Positions 26,662-32,344 of a stretch of DNA of 33,907 nucleotides are shown here, in pieces. The translations under genes and the position numbers were made by a program. The stretch lies in assembly GCA_964464385.1 (NCBI GenBank), contig CAYXFZ010000013.1, positions 1 through 33,907 of the forward strand, in the 5' to 3' direction. This DNA comes from CAYXFZ01 sp964464385 (GTDB lineage: Bacteria; Planctomycetota; UBA1135). The notes beneath the pieces were generated by a model. The model saw nothing but the letters and a program-made list of their open reading frames with translations. It ran no database searches and was not told the origin of the DNA. Position 1 is the first letter of the stretch. Every line of letters starts with the position of its first letter.

Positions 26662-26922
26662 ATGGCGAAAGGAACACTAAGGATCTTTTTCGGCCTCGGC
26701 CTCACCCCCGGCTGCCTTGATTGACTCGTTTTCTCGGTTTCTCGCGCAGTATTCTTTGCCTCTCTTTTGGCAGGCGGTTGCGGGCTCCACATTGCCCTCA
26801 TTCTGGTGGACACCCTGCAGCATCCTCGACTCTTTCTCGCTGGGAAAATGGTCGGCTGGATCCTCCCTGCCTTACTCCTGACACTTTTCTTCGCCACGAT
26901 CTACGGCTACGACCTGCCTTGA
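26662..26922 (+). pseudogene. small membrane-protein frame with one in-frame TGA
   Basis: From ATG 26662 the frame reads MAKGTLRIFFGLGLTPGCLD, stops at a TGA (26722-26724), and then continues in the same frame as LVFSVSRAVFFASLLAGGCG, IALILVDTLQHPRLFLAGKMVG, WILPALLLTLFFATIYGYDLP, ending at TGA 26920-26922. The second part is a convincing two-helix membrane protein with no start codon of its own in a sensible place. Reading the TGA as TGG (Trp) would give one 86-residue protein. This may be a nonsense mutation, a sequencing error, or chance. I favour a broken or mis-sequenced small gene. A SECIS-like hairpin is not evident after this TGA. Confidence 0.45.
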
Positions 26923-26946
26923 CGGACGGAACCGCCTTACTCAAAG

Positions 26947-27039
26947 TTACTGAGCAACAATGGGAACCATGTTGGTCACAGTCAATCCAGTTCCTCCTCT
27001 GATGTCCAGAACTACGCCCTGAAACCATAACGAGGATCC
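26947..27039 (-). pseudogene. C-terminal fragment of a secreted protein
   Basis: The minus strand encodes IPTGSSLWFQGVVLDIRGG followed by TGLTVTNMVPIVAQ and a TAA stop at 26947. The phrase SLWFQGVVLD...TN is the usual C-terminal strand pair of the secreted beta domain seen in planctomycete surface proteins. The matching upstream part is absent: about 27040 the sequence switches abruptly to a TPR gene on the opposite strand. This is thus a scar of a deleted or recombined gene. A second scar with the same TNMVPIV ending lies near 30310-30345. Confidence 0.5.
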
Positions 27040-27041
27040 AG

Positions 27042-27392
27042 TTGGAATTTGAGACGGTACCTTTATTTCTTCAGGCTCAAGGCTCCTATGCCGAGGCCAA
27101 AACCCTACTTGAGCGGTCGCTGACAATTCGGGAAAAGACTCTAGGCTCTGAGGACCCAAGGGTGACCGTTGCCTTAAACAACCTAGCCTTGATTTTGGAA
27201 ATTACAGGCTCATGCGCGGAAGCGCGGTCTTTGTATGAGCTGGGACTCGGCGCAACCCTCAGGCACTTATCGAAAAACATGGGCTCGATGACAGAAACAG
27301 AGCGCTTCCGGTATTTGGATACTCAACATGGCCCAGACTCCCTTCTCCTCAATCTCGTTGCATTGCAAGAAAACGGGCCGGCTGAGGAATAG
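27042..27392 (+). pseudogene. 3' remnant of a TPR (TPR-CHAT type) protein
   Basis: The open frame from TTG 27042 gives 116 residues: one and a half tetratricopeptide repeats of the kinesin-light-chain kind (QGSYAEAKTLLERSLTIREK, LGSEDPRVTVALNNLALILE, SCAEARSLYELGL). A linker follows (LSKNMGSMTETERFRYLDTQ), of the type that joins TPR arrays to CHAT protease domains. It then stops with a few more residues. Both the N-terminal TPR array and the CHAT domain are missing, so the piece is almost certainly a truncated remnant. It abuts the surface-protein scar at 27039 and the repeats that start at 27412. Confidence 0.6.
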
Positions 27393-27411
27393 GCATAAAG
27401 ATTTCATCCCA

Positions 27412-27460
27412 TTTCCGTCCCATCGGACCTCTGTTCGGTGCCAATCGCCGGCGGATCTAC
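27412..27460 (+). repeat. repeat family D, copy 1
   Basis: Contains TTCCGTCCCATCGG and CTCTGTTCGGT, then CGCCGGCGGATCTAC. It aligns with 28601-28651 (full) and 29892-29923 (partial). The ends TCCG/CGGA are complementary, so the unit can form a stem-loop. It sits just upstream of a family A element, as does the copy at 28601. Confidence 0.7.
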
Positions 27461-27482
27461 ATTCTTCGCCTGCCCAAGGGCA

Positions 27483-27530
27483 GATAACTCACGGCTAGAG
27501 TTGCGAACTCATCACCGAGGTCACTAGAGC
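27483..27530 (+). repeat. repeat family A, copy 1 (diverged, hairpin deleted)
   Basis: Aligns with the other A copies through GATAACTCACGGCTAGAGTTG and CGAACTCATCACCGAGGTC, then jumps to ACTAGAGC, lacking the 14 or so bases that form the 3' arm of the hairpin in other copies. It overlaps the last three bases of the acetyltransferase gene. Confidence 0.6.
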
Positions 27531-27982
27531 GAACGCCGCATGTCGTATCGATCGAGATCGGGCCCAAACCCATCTTTCGTGACCTTCGTAGCTTTGAACC
27601 CAAACCTCTTATAAAACTCTACGGTTTTTTGAGTTGTGCAGATTTCTACGACTTCCAGAGCGGGCTGGGACCTAGCCCAGGCGAGCCGGTGTTGGACCAA
27701 CTTCGTACCCAAGCCACAGCGGTGCCAGCTCGGGTGAACGAGGCCCCAGCAGAGATGGAAAACCTTGCCAGCAATGGCGACCCCGCCACACGCCACAATC
27801 GCACCCTTGACTTCGATTACGTAGTAGGGGGCGGGAGCATATGGCTTCTTCGTCAAAAACTCACGATATTCTTCGATTTCGGGAAAGGCAATGTATTCCG
27901 GATGATTGGCAGCACAAATAGCGACGCAACTATCAATGTCGATATCATTGAAAAGTCGGATGCTGGAGATGAACTCTGACAT
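27524..27982 (-). CDS. GNAT-family N-acetyltransferase
   Basis: A 152-residue acetyltransferase. The acetyl-CoA-binding motif is seen as GLVHPSWHRCGLGTKLVQHR, with the Q/R-x-x-G-x-G loop as HRCGLG. The preceding strands (YYVIEVKGAIVACGGVAIAG) and the C-terminal ICTTQKTVEFYKRFGFKATK (motif B, aromatic FYKRFGF) complete the fold. It transfers an acetyl group to an unknown small molecule or protein amine. It is bounded by repeats A1 and A2 and reads against their direction. The frame is intact, unlike several neighbours. Confidence 0.88.
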   Translation of the reverse strand: MSEFISSIRLFNDIDIDSCVAICAANHPEYIAFPEIEEYREFLTKKPYAPAPYYVIEVKGAIVACGGVAIAGKVFHLCWGLVHPSWHRCGLGTKLVQHRLAWARSQPALEVVEICTTQKTVEFYKRFGFKATKVTKDGFGPDLDRYDMRRSL

Positions 27983-27997
27983 ATTCGTATCTCTGAC

Positions 27998-28073
27998 AGC
28001 TCAAACGGTTAGAGTTGCGGACTCTTAATCGAGGTCGGAAGAACCGGTCGATTAGATCTTATTTTAGCGTCCC
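27998..28073 (+). repeat. repeat family A, copy 2
   Basis: AGCTCAAACGGTTAGAGTTG resembles a tRNA D arm. Then CGGACTCTTAATCGAGG, two mismatches from the family 20-mer, puts CTT where the other copies have CAT in the anticodon-like loop. The hairpin TAATCGA...TCGATTA with inner GGT/ACC and a bulged GG is intact, and the tail CTTATTTTAGCGTCCCTA matches copy 5. Confidence 0.8.
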
Positions 28074-28115
28074 TATTGACGCAAATCTTACAAGGACTCT
28101 TTCATGTCTTGCCCA

Positions 28116-28367
28116 TTACTTTTCACCTCCTGCATCAGGCTGCTTTTTGCGTTTTTCTCTGACCTCGGGCTCTTCCTTTGGCTTCTCCGAGTCGTCCTTC
28201 GACGGATTCCTCGAGATTCCTCTGAAAATTATCGAGACAGTTTGGTCTATCGGCAGGGGTGGTTTGTGAATTTTGACAGTCTTTTTCCCGTTTTTCCAGG
28301 TTGTGACTTCCGTGTGTGTTTCGTAATACACAGTCGAAGTGACTGATCCTTTTCTTTTTTTAGTCAT
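28116..28367 (-). CDS. 83-aa basic hypothetical protein
   Basis: ATG 28367 is preceded by AAAGGA with a seven-base spacer, a good ribosome-binding site. The protein begins MTKKRKGSVTSTVYYETHTE, continues with a beta-like segment (VTTWKNGKKTVKIHKPP) and ends in a charged, Pro/Lys/Glu-rich tail (SEKPKEEPEVREKRKKQPD). No family recognised. It is the only credible gene between repeats A2 and D/A3. High charge and small size suggest a nucleic-acid- or partner-binding protein, but that is guesswork. Confidence 0.6.
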   Translation of the reverse strand: MTKKRKGSVTSTVYYETHTEVTTWKNGKKTVKIHKPPLPIDQTVSIIFRGISRNPSKDDSEKPKEEPEVREKRKKQPDAGGEK

Positions 28368-28600
28368 CGTTATTCCTTTGTTGAAGTGATGACATTAGAG
28401 AAACCAGTCCCTAGAAATCAGACACGGTTTTTTGCCAGAACTTCAGTTCTGCCGCATCACCCTCGAGGGGCTGACCTCGCCACCGTGCTCCGTGTGAGTC
28501 GGTTGGCGCCCAGGTTGAAGAGATCTCCTGGGACTCTTGATGTCGAAGTCATTGTAATACACCCTGGAGAAAAATCAATCTGCTTTTGGGTGCTCAAACA

Positions 28601-28651
28601 AGATCCGTCCCATCGGGGTCTCTGTTCGGTCCCTCTCGCCGACGGATCTAC
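28601..28651 (+). repeat. repeat family D, copy 2, with perfect 9-bp inverted repeat
   Basis: AGATCCGTC (28601-28609) and GACGGATCT (28641-28649) are exact reverse complements and enclose CCATCGGGGTCTCTGTTCGG. The element can fold into a long stem-loop. Like copy 1, it is followed within about 20 bp by a family A element. Confidence 0.8.
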
Positions 28652-28669
28652 AATCCCCGCCTGGTCAAG

Positions 28670-28748
28670 GGCCGATAGCTCACGCTTAGAGCTGCGGACT
28701 CATAATCGAGGTAAGAAGAACCGGTCGATTAGAGCTTTTGCGTGGCGG
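28670..28748 (+). repeat. repeat family A, copy 3 (most tRNA-like copy)
   Basis: GGGCCGATAGCTCACGCTTA followed by GAGCTGCGGACTCATAATC mimics the first half of a tRNA with a CAU anticodon: a possible acceptor strand, AGCTC/GAGCT D stem and CTCATAA loop. The 3' side of the anticodon stem does not pair and no T-loop follows. The exact family 20-mer is at 28692-28711. Its tail (TTTTGCGTGGCGGTT) matches copy 4 rather than copies 2 and 5. Confidence 0.8.
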
Positions 28749-28854
28749 TTACTCAATTCCAGTAGCGGGGAGTTGCCTTCTGTTTTCCCGTGGAATTGAA
28801 ACAGCAGGAGCAAGGCATCTGTATCCTTGAGACATCGGCTCTTGCGAAGAAAAG

Positions 28855-29244
28855 ATGGAAGTGCAAAAACTCCAGATTCATGGCGCCCAAGCAAAAGAAT
28901 TGGCTCACGTCATTTCTAGTTATTTTCTTGACAACCAGGATCTCCCTGAAAACAGGTGTTGCGCCACCCTCCTGGTGGGGAGTGCGGCAAGTTTTTTCGT
29001 TGAGAAATACTATCTAAGGGTATGGAAACGCCTCACCGGGTGTTTCCTTTTCAGCGCAGATGGAGAGAGAACTTGCGCAGCGTGCATTACAGTCGGCGGC
29101 GGTGAAATATGGCCTTATGGCACTGATTTCGGCGCAGAAACATCGTATTTAAAATTGTTGACCAAAGCCTTAGAGGAAAGTTGCGAGGCCAAAGGCTGGC
29201 GAGCTGAGAGAATTGATGTCGACCACAGTGCGCGCCTGCCCTGA
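28855..29244 (+). CDS. 129-aa hypothetical protein
   Basis: ATG 28855 opens MEVQKLQIHGAQAKELAHVI. Centrally there is a mixed segment with several cysteines (NRCCATLLVG, TGCFLFSADGERTCAACITV), then GGGEIWPYGTDFGAETSYLK and a helical end (LLTKALEESCEAKGWRAERI). The composition suggests a soluble alpha/beta protein, but I recognise no family. The gene is bounded by repeat A3 upstream and the recombinase scar B1 downstream. Cargo of this size and orphan character fits a gene cassette. Confidence 0.6.
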   Translation: MEVQKLQIHGAQAKELAHVISSYFLDNQDLPENRCCATLLVGSAASFFVEKYYLRVWKRLTGCFLFSADGERTCAACITVGGGEIWPYGTDFGAETSYLKLLTKALEESCEAKGWRAERIDVDHSARLP

Positions 29245-29261
29245 CAAACTTGCTTTCTCTT

Positions 29262-29389
29262 TGCTGGCAAAACTGAAATCCACCCCTCAAAACACCCCAG
29301 AGGGAGCCAGTAGACACCTCCAAAGTCATATTCGCCGTAGCGTGTCCCATGAGTTGAGAGGGGTTTAGCTTGGGTTTGGCTAACTTTCT
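29262..29389 (-). pseudogene. C-terminal remnant of a tyrosine recombinase (repeat family B, copy 1)
   Basis: The minus strand from 29389 reads RKLAKPKLNPSQLMGHATAN followed by MTLEVSTGSLWGVLRGGFQF. This is the C-terminal catalytic block of a tyrosine recombinase: the G-H of the active site is present, while the position expected to be the nucleophilic tyrosine (MTLEVYT in intact members) is serine. The frame is closed by a TAG directly upstream, so only about 40 residues survive. The segment from GSLWGVLRG onward recurs as copies B2 and B3, both ending there with stop codons, which suggests that these last codons lie next to a recombination point. Confidence 0.65.
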
Positions 29390-29430
29390 CTAGAATGGAT
29401 TGCTCCCCAAAAACGGCTAGACTTGCAAAT

Positions 29431-29751
29431 ATGATACCGCGAACTTTTATCGTCAGAGGGCTCTCATTTTCGGCAGCTCACTTCATTCTCTTGATGGCTG
29501 CCATTTTTGCTTGCTTGATAGGACTGTCCGGATTCGACAATCCATTAAGGGAAATGTCATGGCTTGAGGCAGCAGGGACGACATTGGTCGACATCCTCGG
29601 CTTCCCGGGGATCTACATTTGGGAACGATTGCAGTTTGCCCCTCGCCTTCCCGATATCCTCGAATGGCTCACCCTGGTTGCGAACAGCCTCCTATGGGGA
29701 TTTACACTCGCCTTCCTCGTTGCCAAAAATAGTTCTGATAAATCGAACTAA
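29431..29751 (+). CDS. 106-aa membrane protein
   Basis: From ATG 29431 the protein reads MIPRTFIVRGLSFSAAHFIL and contains a first membrane helix (FILLMAAIFACLIGL), a soluble loop (FDNPLREMSWLEAAGTTLVD) and a last helix (LVANSLLWGFTLAFLVA) with a polar tail. An upstream in-frame ATG at 29395 adds 12 residues; neither start has a good ribosome-binding site. No family recognised. It is bounded by B1 and B2, that is, by two copies of the same recombinase 3' end. Confidence 0.6.
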   Translation: MIPRTFIVRGLSFSAAHFILLMAAIFACLIGLSGFDNPLREMSWLEAAGTTLVDILGFPGIYIWERLQFAPRLPDILEWLTLVANSLLWGFTLAFLVAKNSSDKSN

Positions 29752-29809
29752 CGAGACGGTTTAAAGAGCCCTCCCATTTAGCAATTACCTCGCGGATTCT
29801 GCCAGCAAT

Positions 29810-29873
29810 TGATTTGCCTGCTATTTGCCTACAAAACTGAAATCAACCTCTCAAAACACCCCTGAGGGAGCCA
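29810..29873 (+). repeat. repeat family B, copy 2
   Basis: GATTTGCCTGCTATTTGCCT, then AAAACTGAAATC and CTCTCAAAACACCCCTGAGGG. On the minus strand the last part encodes GSLRGVLRG followed by TGA, the same recombinase tail as B1. The CCTCT/GAGGG flanks can pair. Confidence 0.7.
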
Positions 29874-29891
29874 AGATTGTTCCCCTTTTGT

Positions 29892-29923
29892 TCCCATCGG
29901 GGTCTCTGTTAGGTGCGCCTCCC
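29892..29923 (+). repeat. repeat family D, copy 3 (partial)
   Basis: TCCCATCGGGGTCTCTGTTA matches the loop part of the copy at 28601. The right arm of the inverted repeat is missing. The next gene starts 13 bp downstream. Confidence 0.6.
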
Positions 29924-29935
29924 TAGAATGAGCTC

Positions 29936-30186
29936 ATGCGTTTTCCTCTTGCCACACCCTTATTCCTGGCAATTGTGTTCTTGCCAATTGGTGTTCTTCT
30001 CATAAACGAGAAGGACTGGCTCGGTTACGTTTTCACGCCTTTGGGGGCGTGGAGGCTTTTGATTGCGTTTTTCCCAACAACGTTCGCGATAAGCCCTGGA
30101 AATGGAAAAATCGGGTAATTATCATTGGAGTTCTTGTTTGGTCAACCCTGACTATTTATTTGCTATGCGGAATGGACTGGAAATGA
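29936..30186 (+). pseudogene. two-helix membrane protein broken by a frameshift in a G tract
   Basis: Starts MRFPLATPLFLAIVFLPIGV with one membrane helix. At GGGGG (30043-30047) the frame loses its protein-like character, while the -1 frame becomes convincing: GGVEAFDCVFPNNVRDKPWK, then WKNRVIIIGVLVWSTLTIYL and LCGMDWK, ending at TGA 30184-30186. Restoring one G would give a single protein of about 83 residues with two membrane helices. Without the shift the first frame ends after 60 residues at 30118. Homopolymer sequencing error and true mutation cannot be separated here. Confidence 0.55.
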
Positions 30187-30240
30187 GTATGCAGAAAAAT
30201 GCCTCCGGAATCATGGGTTTACGAAGGATAGAATCAAATT

Positions 30241-30310
30241 CTGCGGACTCATAATCGAGGTTGAAAGAACCCCTCGTTGACGAAATATTTTGGCGTGGCG
30301 GTTGTTGAAC
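30241..30310 (+). repeat. repeat family A, copy 4 (hairpin re-paired)
   Basis: Exact family 20-mer at 30241-30260. The hairpin arms have changed but still pair: CGAGGTT, loop GAAAG, then AACCCCTCG, keeping two unpaired bases on the 3' side as in other copies. The tail TTTTGGCGTGGCGGTT matches copy 3. Confidence 0.8.
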
Positions 30311-30345
30311 CACAATCGGAACCATGTTGGTGACCACCAAGCCGC
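30308..30345 (-). pseudogene. second scar of a secreted-protein C-terminus
   Basis: Minus strand encodes NGGLVVTNMVPIVVQ, nearly the same ending as the scar at 26947 (GLTVTNMVPIVAQ). In place of the stop, the frame runs straight into repeat A4. The matching 14-mer GGAACCATGTTGGT is found at both places. Confidence 0.45.
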
Positions 30346-30347
30346 CG

Positions 30348-30662
30348 TTATTGCTGTTCGCTTAGCCTGTCCTCTAAATCTCGAGCATATCGAATTAAGT
30401 GACCTTCACGTTCTCCGCAATAGCCCCCTATTGCCAAAGCAGATCCCCAAAGCAAAGTGTTAACGCCGATCTGATCCCAAATCTCGCCAGACAACAGGCC
30501 CATTTCGAAGAGATTCCCAAGCAGAAAAACTCCGCCCAAAGGCACCAGGAAAAAGCCGATCAATTTTGATTTTCTGGACCTGGATATAATCAACTCAACG
30601 TTCATTGCTTTATCAAGAATGTCGATAGCCTTCTCGAAGCCCTCTTCTTTATTGTTTTCCAT
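30348..30662 (-). CDS. 104-aa two-helix membrane protein
   Basis: Starts MENNKEEGFEKAIDILDKAM after AAAAGGA some 11 bases upstream. An N-terminal amphipathic helix is followed by two membrane helices (KLIGFFLVPLGGVFLLGNLF and INTLLWGSALAIGG-like VNTLLWGSALAIGGY) and a charged cytoplasmic tail (REGHLIRYARDLEDRLSEQQ). The frame is intact. No family recognised. It is bounded by A4 with the secreted-protein scar on one side and A5 on the other, again running against the direction of the repeats. Confidence 0.65.
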   Translation of the reverse strand: MENNKEEGFEKAIDILDKAMNVELIISRSRKSKLIGFFLVPLGGVFLLGNLFEMGLLSGEIWDQIGVNTLLWGSALAIGGYCGEREGHLIRYARDLEDRLSEQQ

Positions 30663-30693
30663 TGCTGCCGGCTTCCTTTTTGGGTTTGTGTTT

Positions 30694-30772
30694 GGTTAAA
30701 ACTGCGGACTCATAATCGAGGTCAGAAGAACCGGTCGATTAGAACTTATTTTAGCGTCCCTACTCCCTCATT
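30694..30772 (+). repeat. repeat family A, copy 5
   Basis: Exact family 20-mer at 30702-30721. The hairpin is perfect: TAATCGA (30713-30719), GGT, seven-base loop, ACC, bulged GG, TCGATTA (30735-30741). The tail CTTATTTTAGCGTCCCTA matches copy 2. Confidence 0.85.
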
Positions 30773-30812
30773 TCCAATTGGAAATTAGATGCGAATGAGA
30801 TGTGAAGGATTT
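30771..30812 (+). repeat. repeat family C, copy 1
   Basis: AATTGGAAATTAGATGCGAATGAG and then ATGTGAAGGA pairs up with the copy at 33447-33483, same orientation. It directly follows A5. Confidence 0.5.
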
Positions 30813-30834
30813 CTAAATCTTGAAGGTCTGGATG

Positions 30835-30899
30835 GTTAGGCGTTTTGATGAAATTGAGGGAGGCGAGATTTGCCTCATCTTTGCCCTAACAATTTCAGC
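30835..30899 (+). repeat. inverted-repeat segment related to family B
   Basis: GTTAGGC at 30835 and GCCCTAAC at 30883-30890 are near-complementary, and GAGGC...GCCTC (30859-30875) forms an inner perfect stem. The right half GATTTGCCTCATCTTTGC matches GATTTGCCTCATATTTGC of copy B3. It does not have the arrangement of a standard integron attC site (AAC on the left, GTT on the right). Confidence 0.5.
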
Positions 30900-31013
30900 A
30901 AGCAGACAAAGCGTTGCTCAGCTCCCCTTTAAATACCGCAGGCTAAGTGCCTTTTGCCTCAGGCCATGTTGTGGGATAGATTTCCTCCTGGCTATGATGC
31001 CCTCACTTCCGTC

Positions 31014-32175
31014 ATGAACAAAAACACCCTCATTCTGACTTGCAGCATTATCTTTGGCGGCATTGCCTTGTCCCAGTTTCCTATGACGTTGGCGAAACGG
31101 GCGGCGGGTGCTTGGGAAAAAGAGGTGGTGCAATTTCTTGTGAACCAGCTTTCGCTGGAAACATACAAAGCTACCATCAAGGGGCTGACCAAGTTTGGGG
31201 ACCGGCGGCAAGGTACGCAACGCAATCAAGATGCGTTGGATTGGATAGAAGCGGAGTTGAAAAATTATGGTTACTCCAATACGCAAAGGCATCGGTATGA
31301 ATTTCCTGCGAAAGAGTCCTTGCCGCGGCGCAGGCAGGTGTTGCAACCGGGATTTGCGGTGGGTGGAGGTCGGCAAAGAGGTTGGAAAGCGCCTACGGGG
31401 GTAACTCGGAATCCTAAAGCTCAAAAGGATACGCGTTTAAGAAAGTTGAATACTCCGCCATCCAAGCCAGGATTGCGGGAGCAAGTTTATTGCACCAAAA
31501 TTGGGACGACGCGGCCGCATGAAATGTACATAGTGGGCGCCCATATGGATGGCATCGGCTGGGGAGAGGCCGCTAACGATGATGGTTCCGGCACCGCCCT
31601 GGTCATGGAGTTGGCGCGGATTTTTGCAGACCCAAAAATTCAAACCGAATGCAGTATTCGTTTTGTGTTGTGGAATAATGAGGAATCAGGGCTTAATGGC
31701 AGCCGCGCTTACGTCCAGGACCGCGCTCCATTGCAAGGGGTGGAAAAACCTTCGGGGTCTGGGCTTTTCCCGGAACCCAATTGGTTAGGTATGATTCAAC
31801 ATNNNNNNNNNNCCGGAGCAACGGCCGGAGGCGGATGTAAATATTGAATTTCAAATGGATTCTAAGTTTTCCCTTCAGTCGCAGAAACTAGCGTGGGCTT
31901 TTCAAAAATCGAATGAGCAATACGCCACCGACTATCCAGCCACGGTTGGTAGCCATATGACCAATACCGATTCCGCTTCCTTTATGGACCATGTTCCTTC
32001 CATTAGCTTGCGCGAAAATGAACGCGGTACCCAAATTGGTAATGGTTGGAGTCCGCACTGGCATCAGCCAAGTGATTTGTACTCCACCTACAGTGACAAG
32101 GATTTCCGGCTGGGCTTGAATGCCGCCCAGACGACTTTGGCAGCGGTCGCCAAGTTGGCTGGCGCCAAGTTTTAA
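31014..32175 (+). CDS. M28-family zinc metallopeptidase (interrupted by 10-N gap)
   Basis: ATG 31014 opens a hydrophobic export signal (MNKNTLILTCSIIFGGIALS). The catalytic domain has the M28 two-zinc site in order: His177 in VGAHMDGIG, Asp189 in ANDDGSGTA, the Glu pair in LWNNEESGLNGSRAY (223-224), then past the gap the Asp of MTNTDSASF and a His in HWHQPSDLY. The gap (31803-31812) shifts the frame; after it the correct phase is PEQRPEADVNIEFQMDSKFS to the end. It probably removes residues from the N-terminus of peptides outside the cytoplasm. It is the largest intact cargo in the repeat region and sits between A5/C1 and B3. An upstream in-frame start at 30954 gives a worse signal. Confidence 0.88.
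31803..31812. other. assembly gap, 10 N
   Basis: Ten N inside the peptidase gene, between GMIQH and PEQRPEADV. The frames on its sides do not match through exactly ten bases, so the true length differs from ten. Other M28 proteins have a short Asp-containing loop here. Confidence 0.95.
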
Positions 32176-32273
32176 ATCAGTACTCGCAAGCGTAGAAAAG
32201 GAGGTTAGGACAGGAAAAAGACCACACAAAGAAGGCGTGCTTCAGTTTCCATGAAATGAGACTAGGGTAAAAG

Positions 32274-32336
32274 CGATTTGCCTCATATTTGCATCACTTT
32301 TTTCATTCCACCCTCAAAACACCACTGAGGGAGCCC
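32274..32336 (+). repeat. repeat family B, copy 3
   Basis: GATTTGCCTCATATTTGC, then CCCTC (32311-32315) and GAGGG (32327-32331) around AAAACACCACT. The minus strand encodes GSLSGVLRVE followed by TGA, again the recombinase tail of B1. It lies between the peptidase and the thioredoxin-like gene. Confidence 0.7.
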
Positions 32337-32344
32337 TCAAATTA

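Larger units (their letters stand above)
28368..28854. other. gene-poor stretch holding repeats
   Basis: No convincing gene. An open plus-strand frame at 28386-28799 translates straight through the D and A repeats and has no family-like content, so I do not call it. The recognisable content is repeat D (28601-28651) and repeat A (28670-28748); 28386-28600 shows nothing I can name. Confidence 0.6.

Noticed and set aside
28670..28748. A complete tRNA gene with CAU anticodon
   Set aside because: The 5' half is tRNA-like, but the 3' anticodon strand does not pair, no GTTCGA-type T loop follows and the acceptor stem cannot close. The same holds for the other A copies.
28386..28799. 137-aa plus-strand open frame
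   Set aside because: It translates through repeats D2 and A3 and shows no domain; the repeats explain the sequence better than a protein does.
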